Assembly (NCBI RefSeq): GCF_000384395.1 | Contig: NZ_ARWE01000001.1 | Span: forward strand, 930,001 to 994,000 | Direction: 5' to 3' | Length of the DNA stretch: 64,000 nt | Source: Geopsychrobacter electrodiphilus DSM 16401 | GTDB lineage: Bacteria > Desulfobacterota > Desulfuromonadia > Desulfuromonadales > Geopsychrobacteraceae | Shown: in pieces, positions 46,687 to 55,348 of the stretch | How positions within the stretch are numbered: position 1 is the stretch's first letter | Layout of the letters: every line of letters begins with the position of its first letter | Made by a program: the position numbers and the translations under genes | Notes under the pieces: model-generated | Told to the model about the DNA's origin: nothing | What the model saw: the letters and a program-made list of their open reading frames with translations, nothing else | Databases searched by the model: none

Positions 46687-46701
46687 GCAACCACTATGCC
46701 A
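46687..46701 (-). promoter_or_regulatory. Sigma-54 (RpoN) promoter of the tetraheme cytochrome
   Basis: On the minus strand TGGCATAGTGGTTGC, followed by T, matches TGGCAC-N5-TTGCW with exact -24/-12 spacing and one change. Transcription would start near 46675, giving a leader of about 130 bases. Confidence 0.72.
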
Positions 46702-47044
46702 ATTTCATTTTGGGGTACAATGCGGCTGTCTGGTGGCCTCTTTGCTGATCTTGGGGCCTGTATTACGGGATGCATGCGGAAGGCACTGGGCCCTTTTGGC
46801 GAAAACACCCGGTCATATAGCGAGCATTTTACGGGGTGTCACTGAGGCCAAAACCTGGGGCCAGATATCCCCGCTTGATGTTGACCCCAAGGCAAGCTGA
46901 ATTTATGCTGGCTGCGAATATGGCCGTAGGTTGATTGCTCCTTCAGCGGCCTGACCGGTGTTTGATAATTCTTAAGGTTTCTGCTTGAATCCTTCCGGGC
47001 GTAGACCCTGCTGCAAAGATTGAATCCGCTGGAGAAGCTTGTTT

Positions 47045-48958
47045 ATGTCTTATTTAAAAACCTGGGGAAGTGGACTGCTTCTGGGACTGGCTTGTCTTGC
47101 TGTTTACGGGCAGACCCTTGATATCCCCTGGTATCTTGATGACCTCCCTGGAATCGTCGAGAACCCACTTGTCAAGAGCGTGTCTGCCAGCCTTGCACAA
47201 GTCTTTCAACCCCGTGGTTTGTCAACGCTGAGCTTTTCCCTTAACCACTATTTTGGTCTGTTCGAGCCTGCGGGTTATCACCTTGTCAATGTTCTGTTGC
47301 ATCTTCTGGTTTCCTGGCTGGTTTTTTTGCTCCTCGCAAGAGTCTGTAATTTCAAGCGCTGGGTTTCACTTTGCGGAGCTTTGTTGTTTCTAGTTCATCC
47401 GGTGCAGACCCAGGCCGTAAATTATGTGGTACAGCGGAGCACTCTGCTGGCTGCTTTTTTCGTTCTGTTGAGTATTCTCAGCTTCTTTGCCGCAGAGCAG
47501 ACCCTGTCGCCGGGGAGCGGAGCAACCAGCAAGCGGCGATACTGGTTTTTGTACCTGCTAGCATTGCTCAGCGGAGCCTGCGCCGTCCTGACCAAGCAGA
47601 ATACTGCGACCTTGCCACTGCTGCTGTTTCTTCTGGGGTGCTATCGTCAAACGCATTCCTCGCGTTGGCTTGCCCTACGGATTGCGCCATTTTTCGTAGC
47701 TCCTGTCATGGTTTTAGTTTACATGGTGCTGCTTCCGGTGTTGTCGGGGGAAGGCCTGGCGCGAGTCGCTTCGACCCATCTGCTGGCTAACCTGGAAGGG
47801 ACGTCACCGCTGCATTATTTTGCAACCGAGCTCTCGGTCCTGCCACTCTATATCAAGTTAATTCTGTATCCGGTCAATTTGAGGCTCGATTACGCTTATC
47901 CGATTGTTACCCAGATTTTCACTGTTAAAAATATATCGTTGTTCGCCGGGCATGCTGCTGTGCTCGGGTCTGCCTTCTGGGCCCAAAAACGTCAGCGTGC
48001 ATTATCTTTTGCCATTCTCTGGTTTTATGCGGCGCTTCTGGTTGAATCTTCGTTTATCCCACTGGATCCTGTTTTTGAGCATCGTCTCTATCTGCCGATC
48101 ATCGGGCCGATCGTGCTTTTTTGTGCCCTTCTTGACTGGGGGCGGAGTAGGACAAGATGGATCGTGGCAGGGGCGGGTGCGTTGATACTGGTTTGCGGGG
48201 TGTTGAGTTGGAACCGCAATGAACTCTGGCGTCATCCGATTGCGTTTGCTGAACACGATGCCAGCAAGAGCCCCTATTCAGAAGGCCCCTGGGTTGCATT
48301 GTCCGGTCAGTATATGAAGGTTGGGCGGTTAGCCGAGGCGCGCAAGGCACTGGAACGTGCGCTTGAAATCAATCCGCAGTATCCCCTTATTTATGTCAAT
48401 CTGTCCTCCATCAGTCTGCGTCAGGGCAATCCAGTCTCAGCACAAAATGAAGCTCTTGCTGGATTGAGGCATAATCCCGGCAATGAAAAACTGCAGAGGA
48501 ATCTGGCTATTGCCTTTCTTCAGAGCGGTGAGCTGTCACGTGGCGTCGCCCTGCTTGACGGTCTAGCTCGCCGTCACCCCGAGGATTACAGTCTGCGCGT
48601 GTTGATAGGTCAGGCTTATATCGACCAGAAGCAATGGGGGCAGGCTGAAAAATGGTTAAAAAATGCAGTTGACATTGGGACCGACGGTGACCCTCTGCCC
48701 TACTATCTGCTGGGGGTTATTTCTTACCAACAGAAAAACTTGAAAGCGGCTGCTGATTATCTGCGGCGCGCCTTGCAGTTAAAGGGGCAGGATGTCGCAA
48801 TGCTGAAAGGACTGGGGCTGGTCTTGCTGGAATCCGGAGATTTTGCCGGGGCGCGCGAACAGGTGAAACAACTGGAGGGCCTGGACAAAAGAGCGGCAGA
48901 GTCATTGCGGACTGTAATCCAATCCGTAAGGACCCCTTCTGTCGGGGCGAAACCTTAA
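47045..48958 (+). CDS. TMTC/PMT-like membrane GT-C glycosyltransferase with TPR tail (1)
   Basis: 637 residues. About ten transmembrane helices (1-390) form a GT-C fold: an acidic first loop WYLDDLPGIVENP (the DD is the usual catalytic/metal pair), HPVQTQAVNYVVQRST, LDYAYPIVTQ, and SSFIPLDPVFEHRLYLP. TPR repeats occupy about 420-630. This layout matches the TMTC/DUF1736 O-mannosyltransferase-like family, which transfers sugar from a polyprenyl-phosphate donor to proteins on the outer face of the membrane. The acceptor is unknown. It faces a paralogue tail to tail and is divergent from the tetraheme cytochrome. Confidence 0.85.
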   Translation: MSYLKTWGSGLLLGLACLAVYGQTLDIPWYLDDLPGIVENPLVKSVSASLAQVFQPRGLSTLSFSLNHYFGLFEPAGYHLVNVLLHLLVSWLVFLLLARVCNFKRWVSLCGALLFLVHPVQTQAVNYVVQRSTLLAAFFVLLSILSFFAAEQTLSPGSGATSKRRYWFLYLLALLSGACAVLTKQNTATLPLLLFLLGCYRQTHSSRWLALRIAPFFVAPVMVLVYMVLLPVLSGEGLARVASTHLLANLEGTSPLHYFATELSVLPLYIKLILYPVNLRLDYAYPIVTQIFTVKNISLFAGHAAVLGSAFWAQKRQRALSFAILWFYAALLVESSFIPLDPVFEHRLYLPIIGPIVLFCALLDWGRSRTRWIVAGAGALILVCGVLSWNRNELWRHPIAFAEHDASKSPYSEGPWVALSGQYMKVGRLAEARKALERALEINPQYPLIYVNLSSISLRQGNPVSAQNEALAGLRHNPGNEKLQRNLAIAFLQSGELSRGVALLDGLARRHPEDYSLRVLIGQAYIDQKQWGQAEKWLKNAVDIGTDGDPLPYYLLGVISYQQKNLKAAADYLRRALQLKGQDVAMLKGLGLVLLESGDFAGAREQVKQLEGLDKRAAESLRTVIQSVRTPSVGAKP

Positions 48959-48971
48959 TTTCTGAAGCTAT

Positions 48972-50717
48972 TCAAAAAGAAGACATGGGTAATTTAGGTT
49001 TCAAGGTGTCGGCGAGGGCCTGGTCACGTTGGGACAGTTCTTTGAGCAGGCCTGAATAATCAATATTTTTCTGCAGTGCTGCGGATATCAGGAGATAGTA
49101 AAACAGGGCATGCATGTTTCCGGGCTGCAGTTCACGGGTGATGGTGAAATGCCTTAGGGCTTCAACTTGCCGGTTCTGAAGATAGAGGGCGATCCCCAGA
49201 TTGTAGTGTGCCTCGGGAGAGCGAGCATTCTTCTTTAAGGCCAGACGCAACAGAGCCTCCGCCTTGGGAAAATCATTGAACCGGCCATAACTGATGGCAA
49301 GATTCACCAGCATTTTATCATTGGCTTGCCCCAGCCCTCCTTTATCGATGCTGGCGGCGACCTGGTCGTAATTTTCTTTGGCGTTCTGGAGATCTCCCCG
49401 CTTGAACAGGGTGTCGGCTAACATGATCTGTGAACGATAGCTGCCATAGCCGTATGCGACATCATTTGTATAAAGTTGGAGCGGGTCAGCCCACATTGAG
49501 TTGCGGTTGTAGGACAGGAGTAAAAAGCCAAGCACCATTGCCAGGGCCGTGGCTGCCGCAAGCTGCGACTTGGTCGGAGATATTTTTGTCAGCAGGTCGA
49601 CTACCAGAATGGCGAAGCCGAAGAGCGGTACATAGAGTCGGTGTTCGAAGATCGGGTCGAGGGGAATGATTGACGACTCAACCGCAAGAGCCACCGTCAT
49701 CCACAGCAGGAAAAATAACAGAGTTGGCCATTTTCGGCGGATTGCGACGGCGATGCCGAACAGAGCGATGATGCCCGCCAGCGAGGCGAGAGTTGTCAGG
49801 TTAAAGATGGAATGAACCAGAGGGTATGCATAATCCAGGACCTGGTGAACTGGGATGCAGAGTAGTCGCAGGTAAAGCCAGAACACCGACAATTCGGTCG
49901 CAAAGTAGTTCAGCGGAGTCGCCGCGACTCCAGAGCGGAGCTGTTCGAAGTTGCCGATGGTTTGCCAGTTGCTCCCGGCCAGCATGGGTATGAGAACCAT
50001 GCTGGCTCCGATGAGAATCGGTACGATCAGCAGGGGCGAGACATAGGCGAGATTTTTCCTGAAGTTGAAGTTCTTGGGCCGTAAAAAAAAATAATCGAAG
50101 ATAAGAAACAAAAACGGAATGGTCGCAGCATTCTGTTTGGTGATCACTGCCAGAGCACCGCTGATGAGGTAGCCGGCATAAGGGAGCAAGTGCTGTTTCG
50201 CGAGAAAATTATCACCTTTTCCTTCAACTGCCTTTATGTAGCAGTAGAGCGCCATGAAGAGGAAGAGACCACTGAGGCAGGTGGATCTCTGGACGATGTA
50301 GGTGACTGCCTGAGTCTGAAGCGGGTGCAGGGCAAAGATGCCCGCCGCGACCCAGGGCCACAGAAGTGAGGCTCTGAAAACGCGAGTCAGGCAGAGGAAA
50401 ACAAACAGGGTCGTCAGGACATGGATTGTCAGGTTGACAAGGTGGAAAGGAAAGACGTCCATACCCCAGAAACGAATGTTGAGGGCTATGGAGAGCAGTG
50501 CTGGGCCGCGTTGTGTGAAAAAGGAGGCAATTGCCTGGGAAATGTCTTGTGCCTGAATGTTGTTAACGATGCCCGGATAATCATCGAAATACCAGGGTGC
50601 GTGTAATGATGGAAGATAAGTGATGACGGTCAGGATTGTGAGCGCAACGCATGGGAGTACAAAACAAATGAGACGGCTTGGGGCTGTGGGTTCCTGCGCG
50701 TTATATTTTTTAAGCAT
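48972..50717 (-). CDS. TMTC/PMT-like membrane GT-C glycosyltransferase with TPR tail (2)
   Basis: 581 residues, clearly paralogous to the plus-strand neighbour: WYFDDYPGIVNN, HPLQTQAVTYIVQRSTC, VLDYAYPLVHS and SSIIPLDPIFEHRLYVP recur in the same order. The TPR part (about 420-570) is shorter. It starts 14 bases after the GtrA gene and ends the GT2-GT4-Gfo-FkbM-GtrA operon, so it is the likely terminal transferase of that pathway. Confidence 0.86.
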   Translation of the reverse strand: MLKKYNAQEPTAPSRLICFVLPCVALTILTVITYLPSLHAPWYFDDYPGIVNNIQAQDISQAIASFFTQRGPALLSIALNIRFWGMDVFPFHLVNLTIHVLTTLFVFLCLTRVFRASLLWPWVAAGIFALHPLQTQAVTYIVQRSTCLSGLFLFMALYCYIKAVEGKGDNFLAKQHLLPYAGYLISGALAVITKQNAATIPFLFLIFDYFFLRPKNFNFRKNLAYVSPLLIVPILIGASMVLIPMLAGSNWQTIGNFEQLRSGVAATPLNYFATELSVFWLYLRLLCIPVHQVLDYAYPLVHSIFNLTTLASLAGIIALFGIAVAIRRKWPTLLFFLLWMTVALAVESSIIPLDPIFEHRLYVPLFGFAILVVDLLTKISPTKSQLAAATALAMVLGFLLLSYNRNSMWADPLQLYTNDVAYGYGSYRSQIMLADTLFKRGDLQNAKENYDQVAASIDKGGLGQANDKMLVNLAISYGRFNDFPKAEALLRLALKKNARSPEAHYNLGIALYLQNRQVEALRHFTITRELQPGNMHALFYYLLISAALQKNIDYSGLLKELSQRDQALADTLKPKLPMSSF

Positions 50718-50731
50718 AGTGATATTTCAGT

Positions 50732-51139
50732 TCAATCGATATTCTGAAAGGCATGGGTACGAAAAGCAAAATATTTTAAACCAAAGAAACTCACAACTGT
50801 GACAAAAACAATATTGATGGCATAGGAGACATAATAACCAAAGCCGTAAATATCTATTAAAATGATTAGACCAGACCATGACAATAACAACTGCAGGACG
50901 TAGACACAGAGGTGCCGAGAAAATTCTTTTCCCATGGGGGATTTGCTTTTAAAGGTAAAGTGCTTGTTTACAAAATAACTATTCACAACCCCGAACGACC
51001 ACCCAATCCCGGAAGATAACAGATAGTGAAAACCTAGATAGGTCAGGGAACAATAGGCCGTAATATTGATAAGAAAGTTAAGGACTCCGGAAAATAGAAA
51101 GAATATAATCTGGTGGCCAAGTTTGGTCCTGGATTTCAT
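50732..51139 (-). CDS. GtrA family polyprenyl-phosphate-sugar flippase
   Basis: 135 residues with four transmembrane helices and GtrA signatures (FFLFSGVLNFLINITAYCSL, SFGVVNSYFVNKHFTF). GtrA proteins move polyprenyl-phosphate-linked sugars across the inner membrane. Its ATG overlaps the FkbM stop (ATGA), and the GT-C gene follows 14 bases later. Confidence 0.9.
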   Translation of the reverse strand: MKSRTKLGHQIIFFLFSGVLNFLINITAYCSLTYLGFHYLLSSGIGWSFGVVNSYFVNKHFTFKSKSPMGKEFSRHLCVYVLQLLLSWSGLIILIDIYGFGYYVSYAINIVFVTVVSFFGLKYFAFRTHAFQNID

Positions 51140-51867
51140 GGAGTTTGAGTATCCAGAAAGAGGGTATTCGAAAAAGTCTGAAAGAGGGGAGCGTACCCAC
51201 GCTGGAGCATCAATTTTTCAAAAAGTTCATCTCTGATATATTCTCCGCGGGTAAGAATCCCGGTCTCTATGCAAAGGATTGATGGCCGCCACCTGTCGAA
51301 ATCCCAGGATTCCAGTACCTCAAAATCCATCCCCTCAATATCAATCGAGACGAAGTCTGGAGCCTGCCGAGGGAAATATTCCGCCAGAAGATCATTGATT
51401 CCAACAATCTTTACTTTTTGAATCGCCACCTCTGAACTCATCCCCTGCGAAAGGAGATGTTCTTGCCATTTTGGGTTTAAGGTCGAGAGCCCCTCAATAT
51501 CCATCACGCTGAGGTCCATATCTTCTCCCCCTACCGCGGCAACGCCAACATTTATGACCTTGTCACGTTTTCTCGCCCGGCGAAGTTTCTTGCACATCTC
51601 GGAATTTGCATCGACTAGAACGCCTGAGGACCCGTTTCGGGAAAGGAGGTGCGTATTCGAATGGAGTTTCGGGTGGTTTGCCCCAATATCCAGATAGGTA
51701 ATTACAGGCTTTCCCATGGTTAGAAAATATTCAAATACGCTCAGGTCTTCACCAAACTGAGAGCCAGATACGCGTCCTAACAGATAATCAAAAAGTTTAT
51801 TTCTGTAAGCCGCGCGATTTTGCTTCGGCATGGATCGGTACCTTCTTAGTAGAGCTTTTAATTTCAC
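51136..51867 (-). CDS. FkbM family methyltransferase
   Basis: 243 residues. The SAM-binding start VITYLDIGANHPKLHSN and VDANSEMCKKLR, and the later PDFVSIDIEGMDFEVLESWD, are FkbM signatures. Such enzymes often O-methylate glycans. Four-base overlaps join it to both neighbours, so it is translated as part of the glycan operon. Confidence 0.92.
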   Translation of the reverse strand: MKLKALLRRYRSMPKQNRAAYRNKLFDYLLGRVSGSQFGEDLSVFEYFLTMGKPVITYLDIGANHPKLHSNTHLLSRNGSSGVLVDANSEMCKKLRRARKRDKVINVGVAAVGGEDMDLSVMDIEGLSTLNPKWQEHLLSQGMSSEVAIQKVKIVGINDLLAEYFPRQAPDFVSIDIEGMDFEVLESWDFDRWRPSILCIETGILTRGEYIRDELFEKLMLQRGYAPLFQTFSNTLFLDTQTP

Positions 51868-52943
51868 GGGAGACCTCTTTTAGCGTTTCTGGCGTCAGAT
51901 ATTTTTTCCACAACTTGGCACATGGCGGTTACGGTATCGAGACCACGTTTTCCGTCGATGTGAGGCGCTGATTTATTGCTTAAGACTGAGTCAATAAAAC
52001 TCTGGAGAACAATATCGACGCCGTAATGAAGTTGACCGGTAACCAAGCGGATGCCACTGCTTAAAAATCCTTTCCAGTGTTGAATGGTCGCCGTGCCGGA
52101 TGTGCGTAAGATATTGAAGGCCAAATGTTGTTGATCGTTTGGCAGTACGATTAAGATATCCCTGAAAAAATCATAAATCGCCAAACGTTTATCACCAACC
52201 ACCGTGAACAACCATTCACAGACCGGTGATTGAAAATTAATCGCAAGATGGGTTGGGATACCCCCTGCGCTCATTTCGACGCTCATGAGTTGTGGCGTTT
52301 TATCGCTGACATCGTCGTTGAAATGACCATAGGCATTCAAAATTTGAAGGGAGCCACCAAGCCGCTGAAGCAAGTAGAAGAAGTGGGATGCCTCGTCGAA
52401 GAATAAACCAAGAGGGAGATCTTTGTACCATGATGGCAATCGGCGGTTGCGACTGGTCAGTTGCGATTGCTGGAAAGAGACAATTTCCCCCAACTGCTTC
52501 GATTCAACCAGTTCAATCAGGCGCTGCATTCCTCTGGAAAACTGGAAATTATGCATCACATTCAAGGTTAGATTTTTTTCGGCGGCCAGGGATATGAGCT
52601 CTTTCGCCTCCGCGGGGTTCATGGTCATGGGTTTTTCAACCAGGACATGTTTGCCCAGGTCAAGACAGGTCTTCGCAAGGAGGAAATGTGTCTGTGGCGG
52701 TGTGCCTATCAGGACGGCATCTGTTGTGGTGAACCAGGCGAGAGACTCAAGTTGATTGCGGATATCCTTCCCGTCATTTATGAGGTAGGTGTTTTTCAAG
52801 TTGTAGCGTGCTGCTGTTGATGTCAGATCCTGGTTTTTTTTCCCAATAAGGCCGATAGCTTCCACGTGTTTCGTCTTGCGAATGGCAGGCAGGTGCCTCA
52901 GGTTGGTGATGTTCCCGCCACCAAATAAGCAGAGTCGTATCAT
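51864..52943 (-). CDS. Gfo/Idh/MocA family sugar oxidoreductase
   Basis: 359 residues with an N-terminal Rossmann domain (LCLFGGGNI...) and the family EKP motif in HVLVEKPMT near 95, followed by the C-terminal alpha/beta domain. Members oxidise or reduce (nucleotide) sugars. Here it probably makes a modified sugar for the pathway. It overlaps both neighbours by four bases. Confidence 0.9.
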   Translation of the reverse strand: MIRLCLFGGGNITNLRHLPAIRKTKHVEAIGLIGKKNQDLTSTAARYNLKNTYLINDGKDIRNQLESLAWFTTTDAVLIGTPPQTHFLLAKTCLDLGKHVLVEKPMTMNPAEAKELISLAAEKNLTLNVMHNFQFSRGMQRLIELVESKQLGEIVSFQQSQLTSRNRRLPSWYKDLPLGLFFDEASHFFYLLQRLGGSLQILNAYGHFNDDVSDKTPQLMSVEMSAGGIPTHLAINFQSPVCEWLFTVVGDKRLAIYDFFRDILIVLPNDQQHLAFNILRTSGTATIQHWKGFLSSGIRLVTGQLHYGVDIVLQSFIDSVLSNKSAPHIDGKRGLDTVTAMCQVVEKISDARNAKRGLP

Positions 52944-54127
52944 GACTTGAGGTTCCTTTTATCGATTGAAGAAATCATCTGCACTTCGAGCTCTTCAGAG
53001 ATTCGATCCCAATTAAAGTATGCAATAACCCGCGCCCTTAATTTTTTGGCCAGTTTTTTCCTCAGGCTTTCGTTTTCCAACAGGGTGCAAAGCGTCTCTT
53101 GTAGTTGTAATTCACTTTCAATGATCATGCCGTGGTCCGAGTCGATCAGGATTTCTTTAACTCCTCCTGCAGGAGTCGCAACCACCGCACAATTCATGAG
53201 CCCAGCCTCAAGAATGCAAGTCGGTAGTCCTTCAGGGTAGCGCGAGGGATAGGCGAAAATGTCCGCGGCATCTAACAACGATAAAACCGTTGAGTGATCA
53301 ACCTCACCCAGAAAAACAATGCGGGGATGACCTGCTGCCAGGGTAATTAGCGAATTGGCTGCGGGGCCATCCCCGGCAATGAAGAGATAAAGGTCAGGAT
53401 AGCGGGTTTCAATCGCGTTAAAAGCATTAATGACTGTATCCGCGCCCTTGTCGGGGAGTAAGCGTGCCGCAAAGGCAACAATTTTGGTCTGCTCGCTTAG
53501 CCCGTATCCCGGAAGAAAATCTGTTTTTTTGGCGGGAGTATCTTTTAGGTCTACCCCATTGTGGATTGTCCCCGACGATTTTATCCCAAAATGGGACCAC
53601 CAGACTTCTGCCTGGTGGGAAACCGCGAAATAACTTTCTGAAAAAAGGTTGAGGGTTTTCGCCATGAGGTGTTCATATATGTGGAGGCAGCTATCAAGCC
53701 ATGATTTGCCCGTTCTTATATGTCCCGTGCCGTGGCCAATGACCAATGCCGGGTTGGATTTGGACCAGCCCATCGCCGCACCGATAAGGCTCAAGGGGAA
53801 CAGGTGGGTATGGATTACATAGACATCTGGTTTGGAATTCAATAAATCGCGGAGGCTTTTGCGGACAGCGCGCTGCCAGATTTTTGGTATAGGCATCCTA
53901 CCTGAAGCCAGGCTGACCGATGGAATCCTTACAATTCTGAGTCCGTAATATTTTTCAGTTAACGCCGTATTGTGAAGCTGTGTCGTCAGGATTGTTACTT
54001 TCCAGCCCCTCAGATTCAGGTGTTTGGAAATACTAAAGACATAGCGCTCGATTCCGCCAATATGTGGCGGGAAAAAAGCGGCGCACATGACGACATGTCT
54101 CTGTATTTTTTCTGGTTGAGCAAGCAT
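52940..54127 (-). CDS. Glycosyltransferase family 4
   Basis: 395 residues from the ATG at 54127 (AAGG about eight bases upstream). The N-terminal FFPPHIGGIERYVFSISKHL and the C-terminal donor domain with FAARLLPDKGADTVI, FAYPSRYPEGLPTCILEAGL and TPAGGVKEI are GT4 (GT-B fold) signatures. A much longer in-frame N-terminal extension overlaps the GT2 gene and looks non-coding. It is a cytoplasmic glycosyltransferase of the glycan operon. Confidence 0.93.
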   Translation of the reverse strand: MLAQPEKIQRHVVMCAAFFPPHIGGIERYVFSISKHLNLRGWKVTILTTQLHNTALTEKYYGLRIVRIPSVSLASGRMPIPKIWQRAVRKSLRDLLNSKPDVYVIHTHLFPLSLIGAAMGWSKSNPALVIGHGTGHIRTGKSWLDSCLHIYEHLMAKTLNLFSESYFAVSHQAEVWWSHFGIKSSGTIHNGVDLKDTPAKKTDFLPGYGLSEQTKIVAFAARLLPDKGADTVINAFNAIETRYPDLYLFIAGDGPAANSLITLAAGHPRIVFLGEVDHSTVLSLLDAADIFAYPSRYPEGLPTCILEAGLMNCAVVATPAGGVKEILIDSDHGMIIESELQLQETLCTLLENESLRKKLAKKLRARVIAYFNWDRISEELEVQMISSIDKRNLKS

Positions 54128-54201
54128 TGCAGGTGCCTTAAACAGCAATTGTTGGATATGGGGTGTCCGGGTTGATGCATCGTGTTCGAGCCGATGACTA
54201 T

Positions 54202-55167
54202 TCAGCCGCTGCTGCGGGGCAGGGGGATGCGCGGGACACTCTGGACATCGAAATTGAGAAAGGCCAGCAGCATCTGGGTGCCGAGGATGATCGGCAGGGC
54301 AGAGAGCATGACGGTTCCGCTTGATACTGTGATCCCACTGGTTGCACTTTCGACCCACTTGATGGCCCCGAAGATTGAGCCGAACATGATACCTGCGCAA
54401 CCCAGCAGGATTTCGAGAGAAGCGACGGTAAAATCGCGGAGGTAATAATTGTAGGCCAGTCGCTTGAGGAAGTTTCGGCTGTTTTTCAGTAGAAACTCAG
54501 GGATGGTTTTAAGGACTTTCAGATTACTCTTTTCTTCCCCGTATAGGGCACTCATCGGCAGATCCGTGACCACCGCCCTGATGGTGTTGAGGCGGAAGAG
54601 CATGTCCGACTCAAAAAAGAATCGTTTATCGATTTTATCAAGAGGTAAGTATCTAAGAACATCTGCGTGGATGGCAGTAAAGCCGTTGGTTGGATCAAAA
54701 ATATTCCAGTAGCCGCTTGCCAGTTTCGTGAGAAATGAAAGACAGGCATTACCAAAAATTCGAACCGCAGGCATTTGGGCCAGATCGTCAGGGTTATGAA
54801 AACGGTTTCCCTTAGAATAATCAGCCTGCCCATTCTGGATAGGTTTGATCAATGCCGGGATAAGTTTCGGATCCATTTGACCATCACCATCGAGTTTGAC
54901 GACTATATCGCAACCTTCCTCCAGGGCCTGTTTGTAGCCGGTGAGCATTGCTCCTCCCACGCCCAGGTTTTCCGTATGCCGCAGCACCTTAAGGCGGGAA
55001 TCGGTAACTCCCTGTTGTGCCTGCCCTCCGGAATTTTCAGGGCATGCGTCGTCAACGAGGTAAATCATATTGACCTCAGGTCCGATACTGGAGAGGACTG
55101 ATCGGACCTGCCCCCCGACCTTGTAGCAGGGGATGATTACGGCGATTCGCCACTTCTGCTGGCTCAT
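54202..55167 (-). CDS. GtrB/DPM-like polyprenyl-phosphate glycosyltransferase (GT2)
   Basis: About 321 residues from the ATG at 55167. The GT2 domain starts WRIAVIIPCYKVGGQVRSVL and contains VKLDGDGQMDP (metal-binding Asp residues) and FDPTNGFTAI. Two C-terminal transmembrane helices follow (about 240-310). This is the GtrB/dolichyl-phosphate-mannose-synthase layout, which charges a polyprenyl phosphate with a sugar. It heads the minus-strand glycan operon. The upstream 72 in-frame codons run into the divergent promoter region and are not included. Confidence 0.88.
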   Translation of the reverse strand: MSQQKWRIAVIIPCYKVGGQVRSVLSSIGPEVNMIYLVDDACPENSGGQAQQGVTDSRLKVLRHTENLGVGGAMLTGYKQALEEGCDIVVKLDGDGQMDPKLIPALIKPIQNGQADYSKGNRFHNPDDLAQMPAVRIFGNACLSFLTKLASGYWNIFDPTNGFTAIHADVLRYLPLDKIDKRFFFESDMLFRLNTIRAVVTDLPMSALYGEEKSNLKVLKTIPEFLLKNSRNFLKRLAYNYYLRDFTVASLEILLGCAGIMFGSIFGAIKWVESATSGITVSSGTVMLSALPIILGTQMLLAFLNFDVQSVPRIPLPRSSG

Positions 55168-55348
55168 GCGCTGGGCGCCATTGATGATGTCATCAGGACT
55201 CCGTGGGCGTTCTTGGAGATATGGGTTATGGATAATAACAAGAGATAATCCTCTATTTTCACATAGAATGAGAATCTTCGGAAGGGTAGATTTTTTGGTC
55301 GGACGTTTATATAGCGAATACTTGTTTGATCGATTATAATCCCACGCC

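Larger units (their letters stand above)
46546..47044. other. 499-base divergent intergenic region
   Basis: It separates the tetraheme cytochrome (minus) from the first GT-C/TPR gene (plus). The minus-strand half holds a sigma-54 promoter, a roughly 130-base leader and a hairpin next to the ribosome site. No gene or clear plus-strand promoter was seen in the other half. Confidence 0.6.

Noticed and set aside
54128-54400. N-terminal extension of the GT4 frame by 91 codons
   Set aside because: It overlaps the 3' end of the GT2 gene, is rich in His/Arg/Pro, and homology begins at the ATG at 54127.
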